From the NCBI GenBank assembly GCA_946480785.1, contig CAMLLD010000023.1, positions 6,040 to 70,039 on the forward strand: DNA of 64,000 nt. The letters run 5' to 3'. Shown one piece after another: positions 45,651-53,840 of the stretch. Each line of letters opens with the position of its first letter. Within the stretch, counting starts at the first letter, position 1. The notes under the pieces are model-generated. The model ran no database searches. It saw only the letters and a program-made list of their open reading frames with translations, and was not told where the DNA came from. The stretch comes from an uncultured Blastocatellia bacterium. GTDB lineage: Bacteria; Acidobacteriota; Blastocatellia; Pyrinomonadales; Pyrinomonadaceae. The translations under genes and the position numbers were made by a program.

Positions 45651-47530
45651 TTCAGGCGACCAACTTCACGTATCTGTCCGTCTTCCAGTTTACCTTCCAC
45701 GAGTTCATACCCAAGTAGCGCGAAGATGCGGCCGCGCAGGAAGAGAGGTCGCGCATTGCCGTACCAATCAATGCACGAGGCGCGGCACTTGTCGTCGACG
45801 GCTTTCTCTGCCTGTGCCCCGAGCTCGCCTATCGGTTTGAACTCGAGCGACTCATTGCGCAGAAAGAGAATCGCGGCGGACGATGTAAACAGGTGTTCGT
45901 AACCGGGCCGGCCGGGGCGGCTGATCGGCAACCCTAGCGTACCGTTGTTTTCGTCTTCGGGTTTGTAGAAGAAACCGTGACTGCGCAACTCGCCCTGCGA
46001 TGCGGCCGCGCGCGTGTAACGCGAGACGATTTCCGGCTGTGGACCAAGACGAATCGCGCTGAAGTGCAGGTCCTTGCCGTCTGTGCCGACGACGACGGCG
46101 TTCGTGCCAAGCTGCTCGATGCGATCGATGCCGTGCGGGAGTTCGAGTTTGTGAGAGTTGCCCCTCTTCCAATCAAACAGAAACAGATCCTTAGGCTGTT
46201 TCAATGTTTCCGGACGCCACCAGCCGCTGCCCGTGCCGTAAAGCAGATAGTCGCCGACGAAGCGGTTTTGAAACGTGTAGCCTTCCGGTTTCGGCAACTG
46301 CTGGTAACTGGTCGCGGGAACCAACTGACTTCCATCAGAAAAGCTGGCGATTGGAACACGCATCAGGGCGACGTCGCCCTGGGCGACCTCGGCTCGCCAC
46401 ATGCCGTCGCCTTTTGCTTGTGAACGGACCAGCACGTTCAAGTGCTGATCTTCGCTTTGCAAAAACGAAAACTGATCGACCGGACTGCCGGATACGCGCA
46501 GCGCGCTCGGCGCCGAACCATCCAGCGGCATGCGAAACAGTAATGACGGAGGTCTCTTGTCATCGGACGTCCACGAGCTGGCCCAGACGTACACAGCATC
46601 AGGCGAAACATAAAACACACGGCCCGCTGGTCCAATCACGCTCGTTGCCTGGCAATCGAAGCCGCCATTGGCGAGATCGCAAACGGTCACCGTGTGCAGT
46701 GCGGTGCTGTAGTCAACGCTGAAGTCACCTTCGGGCCGGTAGATGCGCGTCGCGGGAAGGATGCGTTGAAACTCGTCGTCCTTCGCGCCTTTGTGCCACT
46801 TGCGCACCGCGGGAAACGCAGCGAAGTGATCCGCCTGGCCGGCATACATGTAGAAAGGACTGTAGAAGATCAGCTTGCTGCCGATCAGGCGGCTGGCGTA
46901 GTTGCGCGAAGAGTAATAGTCGTTCGAACGCAGGTGATAAGTGGAGCGGTAGCTGAGTTGGCCTTGCGGATCGATGTTGAAGAGACCGACTTCGGTGCCG
47001 CCGCGTTGGTAACTGTAGCCGATGATCGCGATCGTGTCGGCGGAGATGAGCATCTCGTCGTACCACGTGTTCGCCGGATCGATCTCCGAGCCAAATGCAT
47101 CGACCGCTGAGATTGGTTTGAGTTGGTTATCGCCGATCGCGACCGTGAACAAACGGCCGCGCCGCAGGATCACGAGCTGATCGCCGTGTACCTTGACGAT
47201 GTCGTCTTCGTCGACGCCTTCGTGCTGCGTGTTTGTGACTGATTCGGTCGCGGGCTCCCCGGACTTCGCCGCCATGCCGTAGTTCGCGACGCCAGCGACG
47301 TCGGAAGGGGCTGCTGCGCTCTGCGTATTGACAAGGCGTGTTTCTAATCGCTTTCTTCGCTCTTCGGCGAGCTTCTGCAAATACCGCGTCAGCTCTTCTT
47401 CTGAGGTAAACGCCTTCATTGTTTTGGGTGGTCCTGCCGGAACGACTGGTCCTGCTGCGGTGCCGGAACATGCTGCGAGTGCAGAGGCGCTGATCATCGA
47501 GGCGAGTGTCAGGAAGAGAAGTGGTTTCAT
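45638..47530 (-). CDS. Beta-propeller domain lipoprotein
   Basis: The 630-residue protein has a lipoprotein signal (LASMISASALAACSG). After a charged stretch it carries the family phrase VTNTQHEGVDEDDIVKVHGD and then LVILRRGRLFTVAI near 105, characteristic of secreted proteins with the C-terminal beta-propeller domain (Pfam PF09826 type). Blade-like repeats extend to the end, with late Cys residues (KCRASCIDWYGNARPLFLRG). Its function is unknown; surface adhesion or enzyme scaffolding are possibilities. Confidence 0.83.
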   Translation of the reverse strand: MKPLLFLTLASMISASALAACSGTAAGPVVPAGPPKTMKAFTSEEELTRYLQKLAEERRKRLETRLVNTQSAAAPSDVAGVANYGMAAKSGEPATESVTNTQHEGVDEDDIVKVHGDQLVILRRGRLFTVAIGDNQLKPISAVDAFGSEIDPANTWYDEMLISADTIAIIGYSYQRGGTEVGLFNIDPQGQLSYRSTYHLRSNDYYSSRNYASRLIGSKLIFYSPFYMYAGQADHFAAFPAVRKWHKGAKDDEFQRILPATRIYRPEGDFSVDYSTALHTVTVCDLANGGFDCQATSVIGPAGRVFYVSPDAVYVWASSWTSDDKRPPSLLFRMPLDGSAPSALRVSGSPVDQFSFLQSEDQHLNVLVRSQAKGDGMWRAEVAQGDVALMRVPIASFSDGSQLVPATSYQQLPKPEGYTFQNRFVGDYLLYGTGSGWWRPETLKQPKDLFLFDWKRGNSHKLELPHGIDRIEQLGTNAVVVGTDGKDLHFSAIRLGPQPEIVSRYTRAAASQGELRSHGFFYKPEDENNGTLGLPISRPGRPGYEHLFTSSAAILFLRNESLEFKPIGELGAQAEKAVDDKCRASCIDWYGNARPLFLRGRIFALLGYELVEGKLEDGQIREVGRLNYMN

Positions 47531-47604
47531 AGCTGTGAGAACGTCCGCCTTTCAGAAACTTGCGAAGGCTTGGACACCGCTTAGGCGTTCGATGTTCCAC
47601 AACG

Positions 47605-47671
47605 GGCCACAGATAAACACGGACGAACACGGATCGTTTTTGTCCGTGTCAGTCTGTGTTCATCTGTGGCC
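47605..47671. repeat. Long hairpin formed by two inverted copies of the dispersed repeat
   Basis: The left arm 47605-47634 and right arm 47642-47671 (30 bases each) are inverted copies matching at about 24 of 30 positions, with a 7-base loop cgttttt. The right arm holds the last codons and the stop of the racemase-like gene, giving its C-terminal GHR. It may serve as the transcript end for that gene. Confidence 0.8.
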
Positions 47672-48367
47672 GTTATCAAACAACTCCGCGATCAGGCGGT
47701 CGACGTGGATGCGGGTGGTGTCGAGAAGAGGCAGACCGTGGTGTGACTCGTCGCGCAGAAGCAGCGGGAGTTCGGTGCCGCCGAGGATTACAGCTTCAAT
47801 GCCGTCGCGCGCGTGCATCGTGTCGACGATGTCGAGAAGCCGCGCGCGTGTTTCGGGACGGAAGACGTCTTTGAGCAGTTCGCCGAGATAGATTTCGTGA
47901 ATGTAGTTTTGCTCCTCGTCGCTTGGGGTGACGAGTTTGATGCCGGTGCGCGAGAAAACTTCCGGATAAAACGACGCCTGCATCGTGAAGCGCGTGCCGA
48001 ACAGCGCGACGGTTTTGAAACCTAGCTGTTGGACCTTGTCACGCGTCGCTTCGACGATGCTGATCAGCGGCAGCGCGGATCGTTGTTTTAGTTCGTCGAA
48101 AACGATGTGCGGCGTATTGGCGGTGAGCGCGGCGAAGTCAGCGCCCGCTTGGTGAAGTTTCTCGAATGCCTCGGCGAGGTAGTCTGTGACCTTCCCGAGC
48201 TCGCCCGCAGTCATCCACTCGAGCAACGGCTTGATGTTTACGCTGTTGATGATCAGCGACGGAGCATTACCGTCCGCCAGGTCGCGATACTTCGCGATCA
48301 GCAGACGGTAATACTCGATCGTGGATTCGGGGCCGGTGCCGCCGATGAGGCCGAGTGTTTTGGCCAT
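47660..48367 (-). CDS. Aspartate/glutamate racemase-fold protein lacking the catalytic cysteines
   Basis: The 235-residue protein has the family fold: KTLGLIGGTGPESTIEYYRL at the start, FAALTANTPHIVFDEL near 78 and AVILGGTELPLLLRD near 192. In active members two Cys sit in CNTxH and GCTE; here these are Ala83 and Gly197. One-Cys relatives such as E. coli YgeA (Thr83/Cys197, as I recall) racemise L-Asp/Glu, but a form with neither Cys should not do so by the usual mechanism. It is 3 bases downstream of an S9 peptidase gene on the same strand. The C-terminal GHR comes from a repeat. Confidence 0.8.
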   Translation of the reverse strand: MAKTLGLIGGTGPESTIEYYRLLIAKYRDLADGNAPSLIINSVNIKPLLEWMTAGELGKVTDYLAEAFEKLHQAGADFAALTANTPHIVFDELKQRSALPLISIVEATRDKVQQLGFKTVALFGTRFTMQASFYPEVFSRTGIKLVTPSDEEQNYIHEIYLGELLKDVFRPETRARLLDIVDTMHARDGIEAVILGGTELPLLLRDESHHGLPLLDTTRIHVDRLIAELFDNGHR

Positions 48368-48370
48368 GAA

Positions 48371-50638
48371 TTATTGCTGCGTGCTCGTGGGCCGCGTCGG
48401 TTCGCCGATGTCGTATTCCGGCTTCGGGACGCCCATCAACCAATGATCGAACCAGCCGACGATGTGTTCGAGACGCTCGATACGATGCCACGGCTGGCCC
48501 GAACGCGAAAGCTCGTGCGACTCGTTCGGGAAGCGCACCATCACCGTCGGAATGTGGCGATACTTCAACGCGCGAAACATCGCTTCACCGCCCGATCCGG
48601 TCGGCGTGCGATAGTCTGCTTCACCGAGTATCAACATCAACGGCGTCGTGATCTTGTTGACGTAAGTGATAGGCGAACGGCGCCGGTAATCTTCCGGATC
48701 TTCAAACGGCGGCGCCTTGAACCACGAAGGTTGGAACAGAGTGAAGTCGGCGGTGTACCACCAGTCGGCCCAGTCGGCGATGTCGCGTTGCGAGACTGCC
48801 GCGGCGAAACGCGTGGTTTGCGTGATGGTCCAATTCGTCAGCAGTCCGCCGCCGCTGCCGCCGGTGACGCCCAGTTTCTTCTCGTCGATGTAGCCGCGCT
48901 TGAGCAACTCATCGACGCCCGCCATCAGGTCTTTGTAATCGTCGCCGGGATAGTTGTGCTGAATGATGTTGCCAAACTCCTGGCCGTAGCTGGTGCTGCC
49001 GCGCGGATTCGGATAAAGCACGACGTAACCCTTCGCCGCCATCCACTGAAACTCGTGGTCGAAGATGTAGCCGTAGGCGGAGTGTGGTCCACCGTGAATG
49101 TTGAGAATCAGCGGATACTTCTTGTTCGGATCGAAGTCGGGTGGTTTCTGCACCCACGTTTCGATCTTCTTGCCGTCGAAGCTCGTGTACCAGATCTCTT
49201 CGGGCTCGGTGAGATTCAGGTTCGCGAAGAGACCGTCGTTGATGTGCGTCAGTTGTCGCGGCTGGCCGTTCGGTTTGTCGAGCCAGTAGAGATCGCCGAC
49301 ACGCGTCGGTGTCGAGATCAGCAGCACAAACTTGGACGCGTCGGGAACGGTGCGGAAGTTGACGACCGCCTGGTTGCCGGTCGTGACGTCCGAGAGCTTG
49401 CTGCTGGACAGGTCAAACGAGCCGACGTTTGCTTTGCCTTCTTTGACGTAAATGGTGAGGATGCTGCGGCCGTCAGCAGACCAGACGAGTGGATTGCCGC
49501 CGCCCGCGCGTGGCGCAACGTTGTCGCCGCCGACACCGCCGCCGATGTCGAAATCGAAGTTCGTGGTGAGGTTGCGTGGCTTCGCGTTCGGCGTCATGTC
49601 CATCACCCAAAGGTCGGGTTGCGAATACGACCGAACTGGCTGGCTCACGGACGCGATGAACGCGACCTGTTTGCCGTCGGGGCTAAGACTGAATCCGCCC
49701 GCGCCCATATCAAACGACGCGAACTTCACCGGCTCGCCGCCGTTGACGGACACCGAGAAGAGATCCGTGCGCGGTGATTCGTAATAAGGCTCGTCAGTGA
49801 CGTCGGTGTCGAAGTAAAGACGCGAACCGTCCCTGGACCAAAACGCGCCGCCTTCATCGAAGCGTCCGTTCGTCAATTGCTTTGGGGTGACTTTTTCATC
49901 CGCGGTTTTGGGCGCGGTGATGACCCAGATGTGTTGCTGATGTTTGAAGTCGAGGTAGCCCGCGCCGTTTGCGCGATAGACCGCGCGATTGATCACGCGC
50001 ACGTCGCTTTCGCGTTCTTGCGGTGTCGGGCTCGGTTGACCGTTTGTTGCCGCCGGTTGAGTTGTATTCGGCGTCGGAGGTGTCGTGGTTGATGCCGGTT
50101 GGGTCGTGCTTGGCGGCGGCATATTGTTCTTCGCCGCCTTCGCGAGTTCTTCCGCGGTCGCGTTGTTGTAGAACGCGATGTACTTGCCGTCCGGCGACCA
50201 TTGTGGACCACCAGCGCCGCGCGGCAGAGTTGTGAACTGAAACGGCTCGCCGCCCGCCATCGCCAGCATGAAGAGTTGCGCTGGTTCCGTTCGACCGTCT
50301 TTCTCAGGCGCGCGCACGAAGAGGAGATACTTGCCGTCGGGCGACCAGCGTGGCGTCGTGTCGCGCGGACCGTTCGTCAGTTGGCGCGTTTCACCATTCG
50401 CAGTGGCGACCGTCCAGATCGCGGTGTTGTAGCCGTCCTTTTTATCGTTGACCGTGACGCGCACGAAAGCGACGCGCGAACCGTCGGGCGAGAGTTGCGG
50501 ATCGCCGATCCAGACGAAGTTGAACAAATCCTTTTCGGTGATGTTTCGCTTCTGCGCGAGTGCAGGCGCAGCGAAAGAGACCACGATGAGCAGAAGAACA
50601 GAGACACTAATCAGGCGGCCAGAGACACGAAGGCGCAT
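48371..50638 (-). CDS. Secreted S9 family peptidase (acylaminoacyl/dipeptidyl-peptidase-like)
   Basis: The 755-residue protein has a signal peptide (VSVLLLIVVSFAAPALAQ). The beta-propeller follows (WIGDPQLSPDGSRVAFVRVT, TPRWSPDGKYLLFVRAPEKD), interrupted near 170-205 by a Thr/Pro-rich low-complexity linker. The hydrolase domain has NIHGGPHSAYGYIFDHEFQW near 528, the nucleophile in GVTGGSGGGLLTNWTI near 608, Asp in GEADYRTP near 690 and His in NESHELSRS near 725. It degrades peptides outside the cytoplasm. The racemase-like gene follows closely, perhaps acting on released amino acids. Confidence 0.92.
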   Translation of the reverse strand: MRLRVSGRLISVSVLLLIVVSFAAPALAQKRNITEKDLFNFVWIGDPQLSPDGSRVAFVRVTVNDKKDGYNTAIWTVATANGETRQLTNGPRDTTPRWSPDGKYLLFVRAPEKDGRTEPAQLFMLAMAGGEPFQFTTLPRGAGGPQWSPDGKYIAFYNNATAEELAKAAKNNMPPPSTTQPASTTTPPTPNTTQPAATNGQPSPTPQERESDVRVINRAVYRANGAGYLDFKHQQHIWVITAPKTADEKVTPKQLTNGRFDEGGAFWSRDGSRLYFDTDVTDEPYYESPRTDLFSVSVNGGEPVKFASFDMGAGGFSLSPDGKQVAFIASVSQPVRSYSQPDLWVMDMTPNAKPRNLTTNFDFDIGGGVGGDNVAPRAGGGNPLVWSADGRSILTIYVKEGKANVGSFDLSSSKLSDVTTGNQAVVNFRTVPDASKFVLLISTPTRVGDLYWLDKPNGQPRQLTHINDGLFANLNLTEPEEIWYTSFDGKKIETWVQKPPDFDPNKKYPLILNIHGGPHSAYGYIFDHEFQWMAAKGYVVLYPNPRGSTSYGQEFGNIIQHNYPGDDYKDLMAGVDELLKRGYIDEKKLGVTGGSGGGLLTNWTITQTTRFAAAVSQRDIADWADWWYTADFTLFQPSWFKAPPFEDPEDYRRRSPITYVNKITTPLMLILGEADYRTPTGSGGEAMFRALKYRHIPTVMVRFPNESHELSRSGQPWHRIERLEHIVGWFDHWLMGVPKPEYDIGEPTRPTSTQQ

Positions 50639-50745
50639 TTGGAATTCCTTTCGGTGAACGGTGTGGCAACGCGGCGCGGGTATTCTACGACTGCCGTGAA
50701 GCGCAGTCTAGTTATATGAAACCCAAACTCTCGACCCGGAACGGG

Positions 50746-51675
50746 TCACGGCAAGGGGCGCGGGCGGTTCCTGGCGCCGTTGCTGTCTTCGATAATTTGT
50801 ACGTTACCTGGATACAGATTGGGAGAGGAAAGCGGTTTAGGTTGGTTCGGTCGGACGAGGAAAAGGTCCACACCAGCCGGGTCTCGATAGCCCCCATCGA
50901 CTATAACCATACGTCCCGGATCTATACCCCGTTTCGTCGTTAGGTAATCCTTCGCCTCAGTCGCTCGTTTCTGCGCTTCGCCAATTCGAGCCCGTCGCCC
51001 GGCATAGGCGATGATATAGACGATGGAGTCAGGTGGACAGTCCTTCAGGCCGTCTGCAAAAGCATTAAGGCGAGATTGCTTTTGCTCAGGTAATGAGTCG
51101 GAGTAGGAAACATCCGGAGCGCGAAGTATTTTTTCACCGTTCTTGATTTCACGGGCACGCGCAGCGGCTTCAGGGCAGCGTAAGTCATCATCGCTAGTCG
51201 CCGGGTAATATTCGATTACTTTTACTTCAAACTCATCCGGGTCAACGGCTACACTCAAACCTTCGTCATCATCGTTGTAGTGAATGACTCCCGACGGATC
51301 CACGTACTTTTTTGACTTACTGATATCGATCGGGAGTTCCGAGAGCTTGGGCCTTGGCTGCGGATAGATGGTAATGCCAGTTACTGTGCCCGGTTTAACG
51401 CGCCACCCGTACGGCCACCCTTTGGTGCACGATACGTCAGCGTAGCTGATGCTCGCTCTGCCATCTTTAAGGTCATAGACACTATCATTCCGCCTCATCG
51501 GCGGCCCAATCAGTCGCTCAACATCTTCGCGTGTCGAGTGCAGTGGTTTAATTCCCCGCCAGCCCTGTGCTTGAGTGCACGTCGCGACGCTGCAGATTAG
51601 AATAGAGCAGGCCCAAAAACGGTTTATTGCCTTCAGCCTCAGTTCTATCCGAAAACGTCTTTCTGTTATCACCAT
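50746..51675 (-). CDS. Exported protein of unknown function with OmpA-like C-terminal region
   Basis: The 309-residue protein has a signal-like N-terminus (FWACSILICSVATCTQAQ near 22-40; start uncertain). Next comes a SmpA/OmlA-like motif, GWRGIKPLHSTREDVERLIG, then YDLKDGRASISYADVSC. The C-terminal part, SRLNAFADGLKDCPPDSIVY and RRARIGEAQKRATEAKDYLT followed by DPGRMVIVDGGYRD, looks like an OmpA peptidoglycan-binding fold with the first strand shortened. Base composition is more AT-rich than in neighbours. The gene stands alone. The two-domain reading is my inference from motif order. Confidence 0.6.
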   Translation of the reverse strand: MVITERRFRIELRLKAINRFWACSILICSVATCTQAQGWRGIKPLHSTREDVERLIGPPMRRNDSVYDLKDGRASISYADVSCTKGWPYGWRVKPGTVTGITIYPQPRPKLSELPIDISKSKKYVDPSGVIHYNDDDEGLSVAVDPDEFEVKVIEYYPATSDDDLRCPEAAARAREIKNGEKILRAPDVSYSDSLPEQKQSRLNAFADGLKDCPPDSIVYIIAYAGRRARIGEAQKRATEAKDYLTTKRGIDPGRMVIVDGGYRDPAGVDLFLVRPNQPKPLSSPNLYPGNVQIIEDSNGARNRPRPLP

Positions 51676-51714
51676 CCTGTCTCACCAAAATCGCAACTGA
51701 TCAAATGAATGCTT

Positions 51715-52926
51715 TCAATGTTCCTTACGCCAGACGTAATAGATCACGCCGCTGTAGTCGTCCGTCACTAAAAATCCGCGTTCGAAGTTGAAGATGTCTG
51801 CGGGGCGGCCGTTGACCTGTGTTGGGGAGGCGAGGAAGCCGGTGATGAAGTCTTCGGCGATGGCTGGGCGTGAGTCGGCGCCCGCACGCGATTCGGAGAT
51901 GCGCACGACGCGATAGCCGCGGCCGAGTCGCTTTGTTGTCGAACCGTGCAGCGCGACGAGGAATGAGCTTTCGAAATAGTCGAAGCCCAGCGGTGAACTG
52001 TGGGCGTCAAAAGGGACAAGCGCGTGCGGCACTTTCCGACAGTCGAACTTTGTGCCGCGTGGATTGAACTTCGGATCGGGATAGATCTTCGGCCCAGCTT
52101 GAAAACAGTAAGGCCAGCCGAAGTTCATCGCATCATTCGCGAGCGCTTTCATCGCGTAGAACGTATCCGCCGGACGGTTCGGCCCGAGATGATCCGCGCC
52201 CATGTTCGTCGCGTAAAGCCGATCGTTCACCCAACGCAACCCGACCGCATTGCGCAAACCGCGCGCGAAGTGACGCTGGTTTTTCCCGTCAGGATCCATC
52301 TCCAAAATACTCGCGCGCACGTCTTCCTTTTCTTCACACGCATTGCAACTGCTGCCAACCGAAATGTAGAGCTTCCCATTGCCGCCGATAACCACCGTGC
52401 GTGTGAGATGCCAGCCACCGTACTTGTAACCGAGTCCGTAATCAGGAAACGTCGCGAGCACTTCCGGCTCACCGGCAGGCGCGTCTTTGCCACGCTCATA
52501 ACGATAGCGAACGAGTCGATCGGTGAGCGCGAGATAGAACCATTCAACACCGCCCGCGTCAGTGTAGAAAGCAATGCTATTCGGATTGCGCAACCCACTC
52601 AGATACTTCGTTATCTTCCTGAACTGATGCGTCGCCGGATCGAACTGATCGAGAATGTAGACCACGCCCCGACTGTTGTCGGTCTTGTTATACATGTCGG
52701 TAACGAAGATTCGATCGTCAGGACTGCGCGCCATGAAGCGCACGCGCTTGAGTCCCTGCGCAGCGACGGCGATCTCAAAGCCTTCGGGAAGATTCAGGTC
52801 AAACGATTTGCCGTTTGCGAGCGTGATGTGGTGAGGCGTCAGTTTCAGAGCGGCAGCGGTTGTTAAGGGAAACAAACTCGCGAGCAAAAGCGCCAGGGCG
52901 ATTGTTCGTGGCTTTGTTTGTGTCAT
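51715..52926 (-). CDS. Secreted PQQ-type sugar dehydrogenase (sorbosone/glucose dehydrogenase-like beta-propeller)
   Basis: The 403-residue protein has a signal peptide (IALALLLASLFPLTTAAALK). The six-bladed propeller pattern of soluble PQQ glucose dehydrogenases is seen: LPEGFEIAVAAQGLKRVRFM, ARSPDDRIFVTDMYNK, GWHLTRTVVIGGNGKLYISV, GSSCNACEEKEDVRASILEM, ARGLRNAVGLRWVNDRLYAT and NMGADHLGPNRPADTFY. The His in GWHLT and the Arg/Asn in ARGLRNAVGL match cofactor-binding positions. It oxidises an aldose or polyol in the periplasm; no PQQ synthesis gene is in the window. Confidence 0.85.
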   Translation of the reverse strand: MTQTKPRTIALALLLASLFPLTTAAALKLTPHHITLANGKSFDLNLPEGFEIAVAAQGLKRVRFMARSPDDRIFVTDMYNKTDNSRGVVYILDQFDPATHQFRKITKYLSGLRNPNSIAFYTDAGGVEWFYLALTDRLVRYRYERGKDAPAGEPEVLATFPDYGLGYKYGGWHLTRTVVIGGNGKLYISVGSSCNACEEKEDVRASILEMDPDGKNQRHFARGLRNAVGLRWVNDRLYATNMGADHLGPNRPADTFYAMKALANDAMNFGWPYCFQAGPKIYPDPKFNPRGTKFDCRKVPHALVPFDAHSSPLGFDYFESSFLVALHGSTTKRLGRGYRVVRISESRAGADSRPAIAEDFITGFLASPTQVNGRPADIFNFERGFLVTDDYSGVIYYVWRKEH

Positions 52927-53282
52927 GCGGGAGAAAATAACACAACAAAAGATCTAGGGGGTGACCCGTGTGGCCACCCCGCTGCGCGATGCGTCGTGAC
53001 GGCACTCCCGTAGCCGCCCCGATCACAGCACGACCGGTCGGATGGCTCGTTGGGCCACCCGAGAAAAGATCATGAAAACGCGCAGAAACGTAACGAGATC
53101 TTCTTCTCTGGGCTGTTAGTTTTGCTGCACCGGCGTTAGGAGGGCGCCGATGGTGTGTCTCTTAGGTGAAATAACCCGCGACCCGGCAGAATATTCCCAA
53201 AATTTTTTCGCGCGGGAATATTTCTCATTTCCGAGTGTTAATCTAGAATAGCCCTCTCAGCTATATACTCCCTGGTATCAAA
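52927..53282. other. Divergent intergenic region with a 9-bp inverted repeat near the sigma gene
   Basis: This 356-base gap holds no plausible gene. Near its right end AATATTCCC (53190-53198) and GGGAATATT (53214-53222) form a perfect inverted repeat with a 15-base AT-rich spacer, about 60 bases before the sigma-factor start. It might be an operator or part of the sigma factor's own promoter. Elsewhere I see only GC-rich sequence without a clear signal. Confidence 0.5.
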
Positions 53283-53840
53283 ATGGACACCGCCGGCAGT
53301 AATGCCCTTTTCGCCGCAGCGACGCTCGAGCATATCGACGCGCTCTATGGCTATGCCATGACGTTGACGCGCGACAAGACCGAAGCAGAGGATCTGGTCC
53401 AGGAAACTTATCTGCGCGCGGTCCGGGCCGCCAACCAACCGGCGGGCGACGGCAATCTGAAGGCATGGTTGTTTGTGATCATGCGCAACGCCTGGTTCAA
53501 CGTCATGCGTCACAAGCACAACGGCCGGCGCATCTTTGATTTCGAAACTGACGAACCCGAAACCGGCACGGCAAACGATACGACCAGCAATCCGCACGTC
53601 GTCTACCTGCGCAAGCTGGAACGCGAACAGGTGCGCGACGCGATCGAGAAACTGCCGGACGCGTATCGCGAGATCGTCGTCTTGCGCGACATCGAAGGGT
53701 TTAGTTACCAGGAGATCGCCACAGTGCTGAACTGTCCGGCAGGCACGGTGATGTCGCGTTTGGGTCGCGCGCGCGAAAAACTCCGAGAGGCTTTAGCGCC
53801 GCGGAAAGGCATCACGCGAGTACAGAGATTACACGGATGA
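53283..53840 (+). CDS. RNA polymerase sigma factor, ECF type
   Basis: The 185-residue protein has region 2 (HIDALYGYAMTLTRDKTEAE, DLVQETYLRAVRAANQ, LKAWLFVIMRNAWFNVMRH) and region 4 (IEKLPDAYREIVVLRDIEGF, SYQEIATVLNCPAGTVMSRL). It is of the group that works with zf-HC2 anti-sigma factors. The stop overlaps the anti-sigma start as ATGA, and this junction lies within a copy of the dispersed repeat that supplies the last residues RLHG. The regulon probably includes its own promoter region (inverted repeat at 53190). Confidence 0.93.
   Translation: MDTAGSNALFAAATLEHIDALYGYAMTLTRDKTEAEDLVQETYLRAVRAANQPAGDGNLKAWLFVIMRNAWFNVMRHKHNGRRIFDFETDEPETGTANDTTSNPHVVYLRKLEREQVRDAIEKLPDAYREIVVLRDIEGFSYQEIATVLNCPAGTVMSRLGRAREKLREALAPRKGITRVQRLHG
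53813..53840. repeat. Copy of the dispersed repeat at the sigma/anti-sigma junction
   Basis: The bases cacgcgagtacagagattac (53813-53832) followed by acggatga match the ccacggattacacagattacacggat form of the family seen at 45606. The final ATGA is both the sigma stop and the anti-sigma start. Confidence 0.55.

Noticed and set aside
48107..49777. Long plus-strand open frame (556 codons) opposite the S9 peptidase
   Set aside because: It lies entirely antisense to two well-supported genes and its product has no recognisable domain or start signal.
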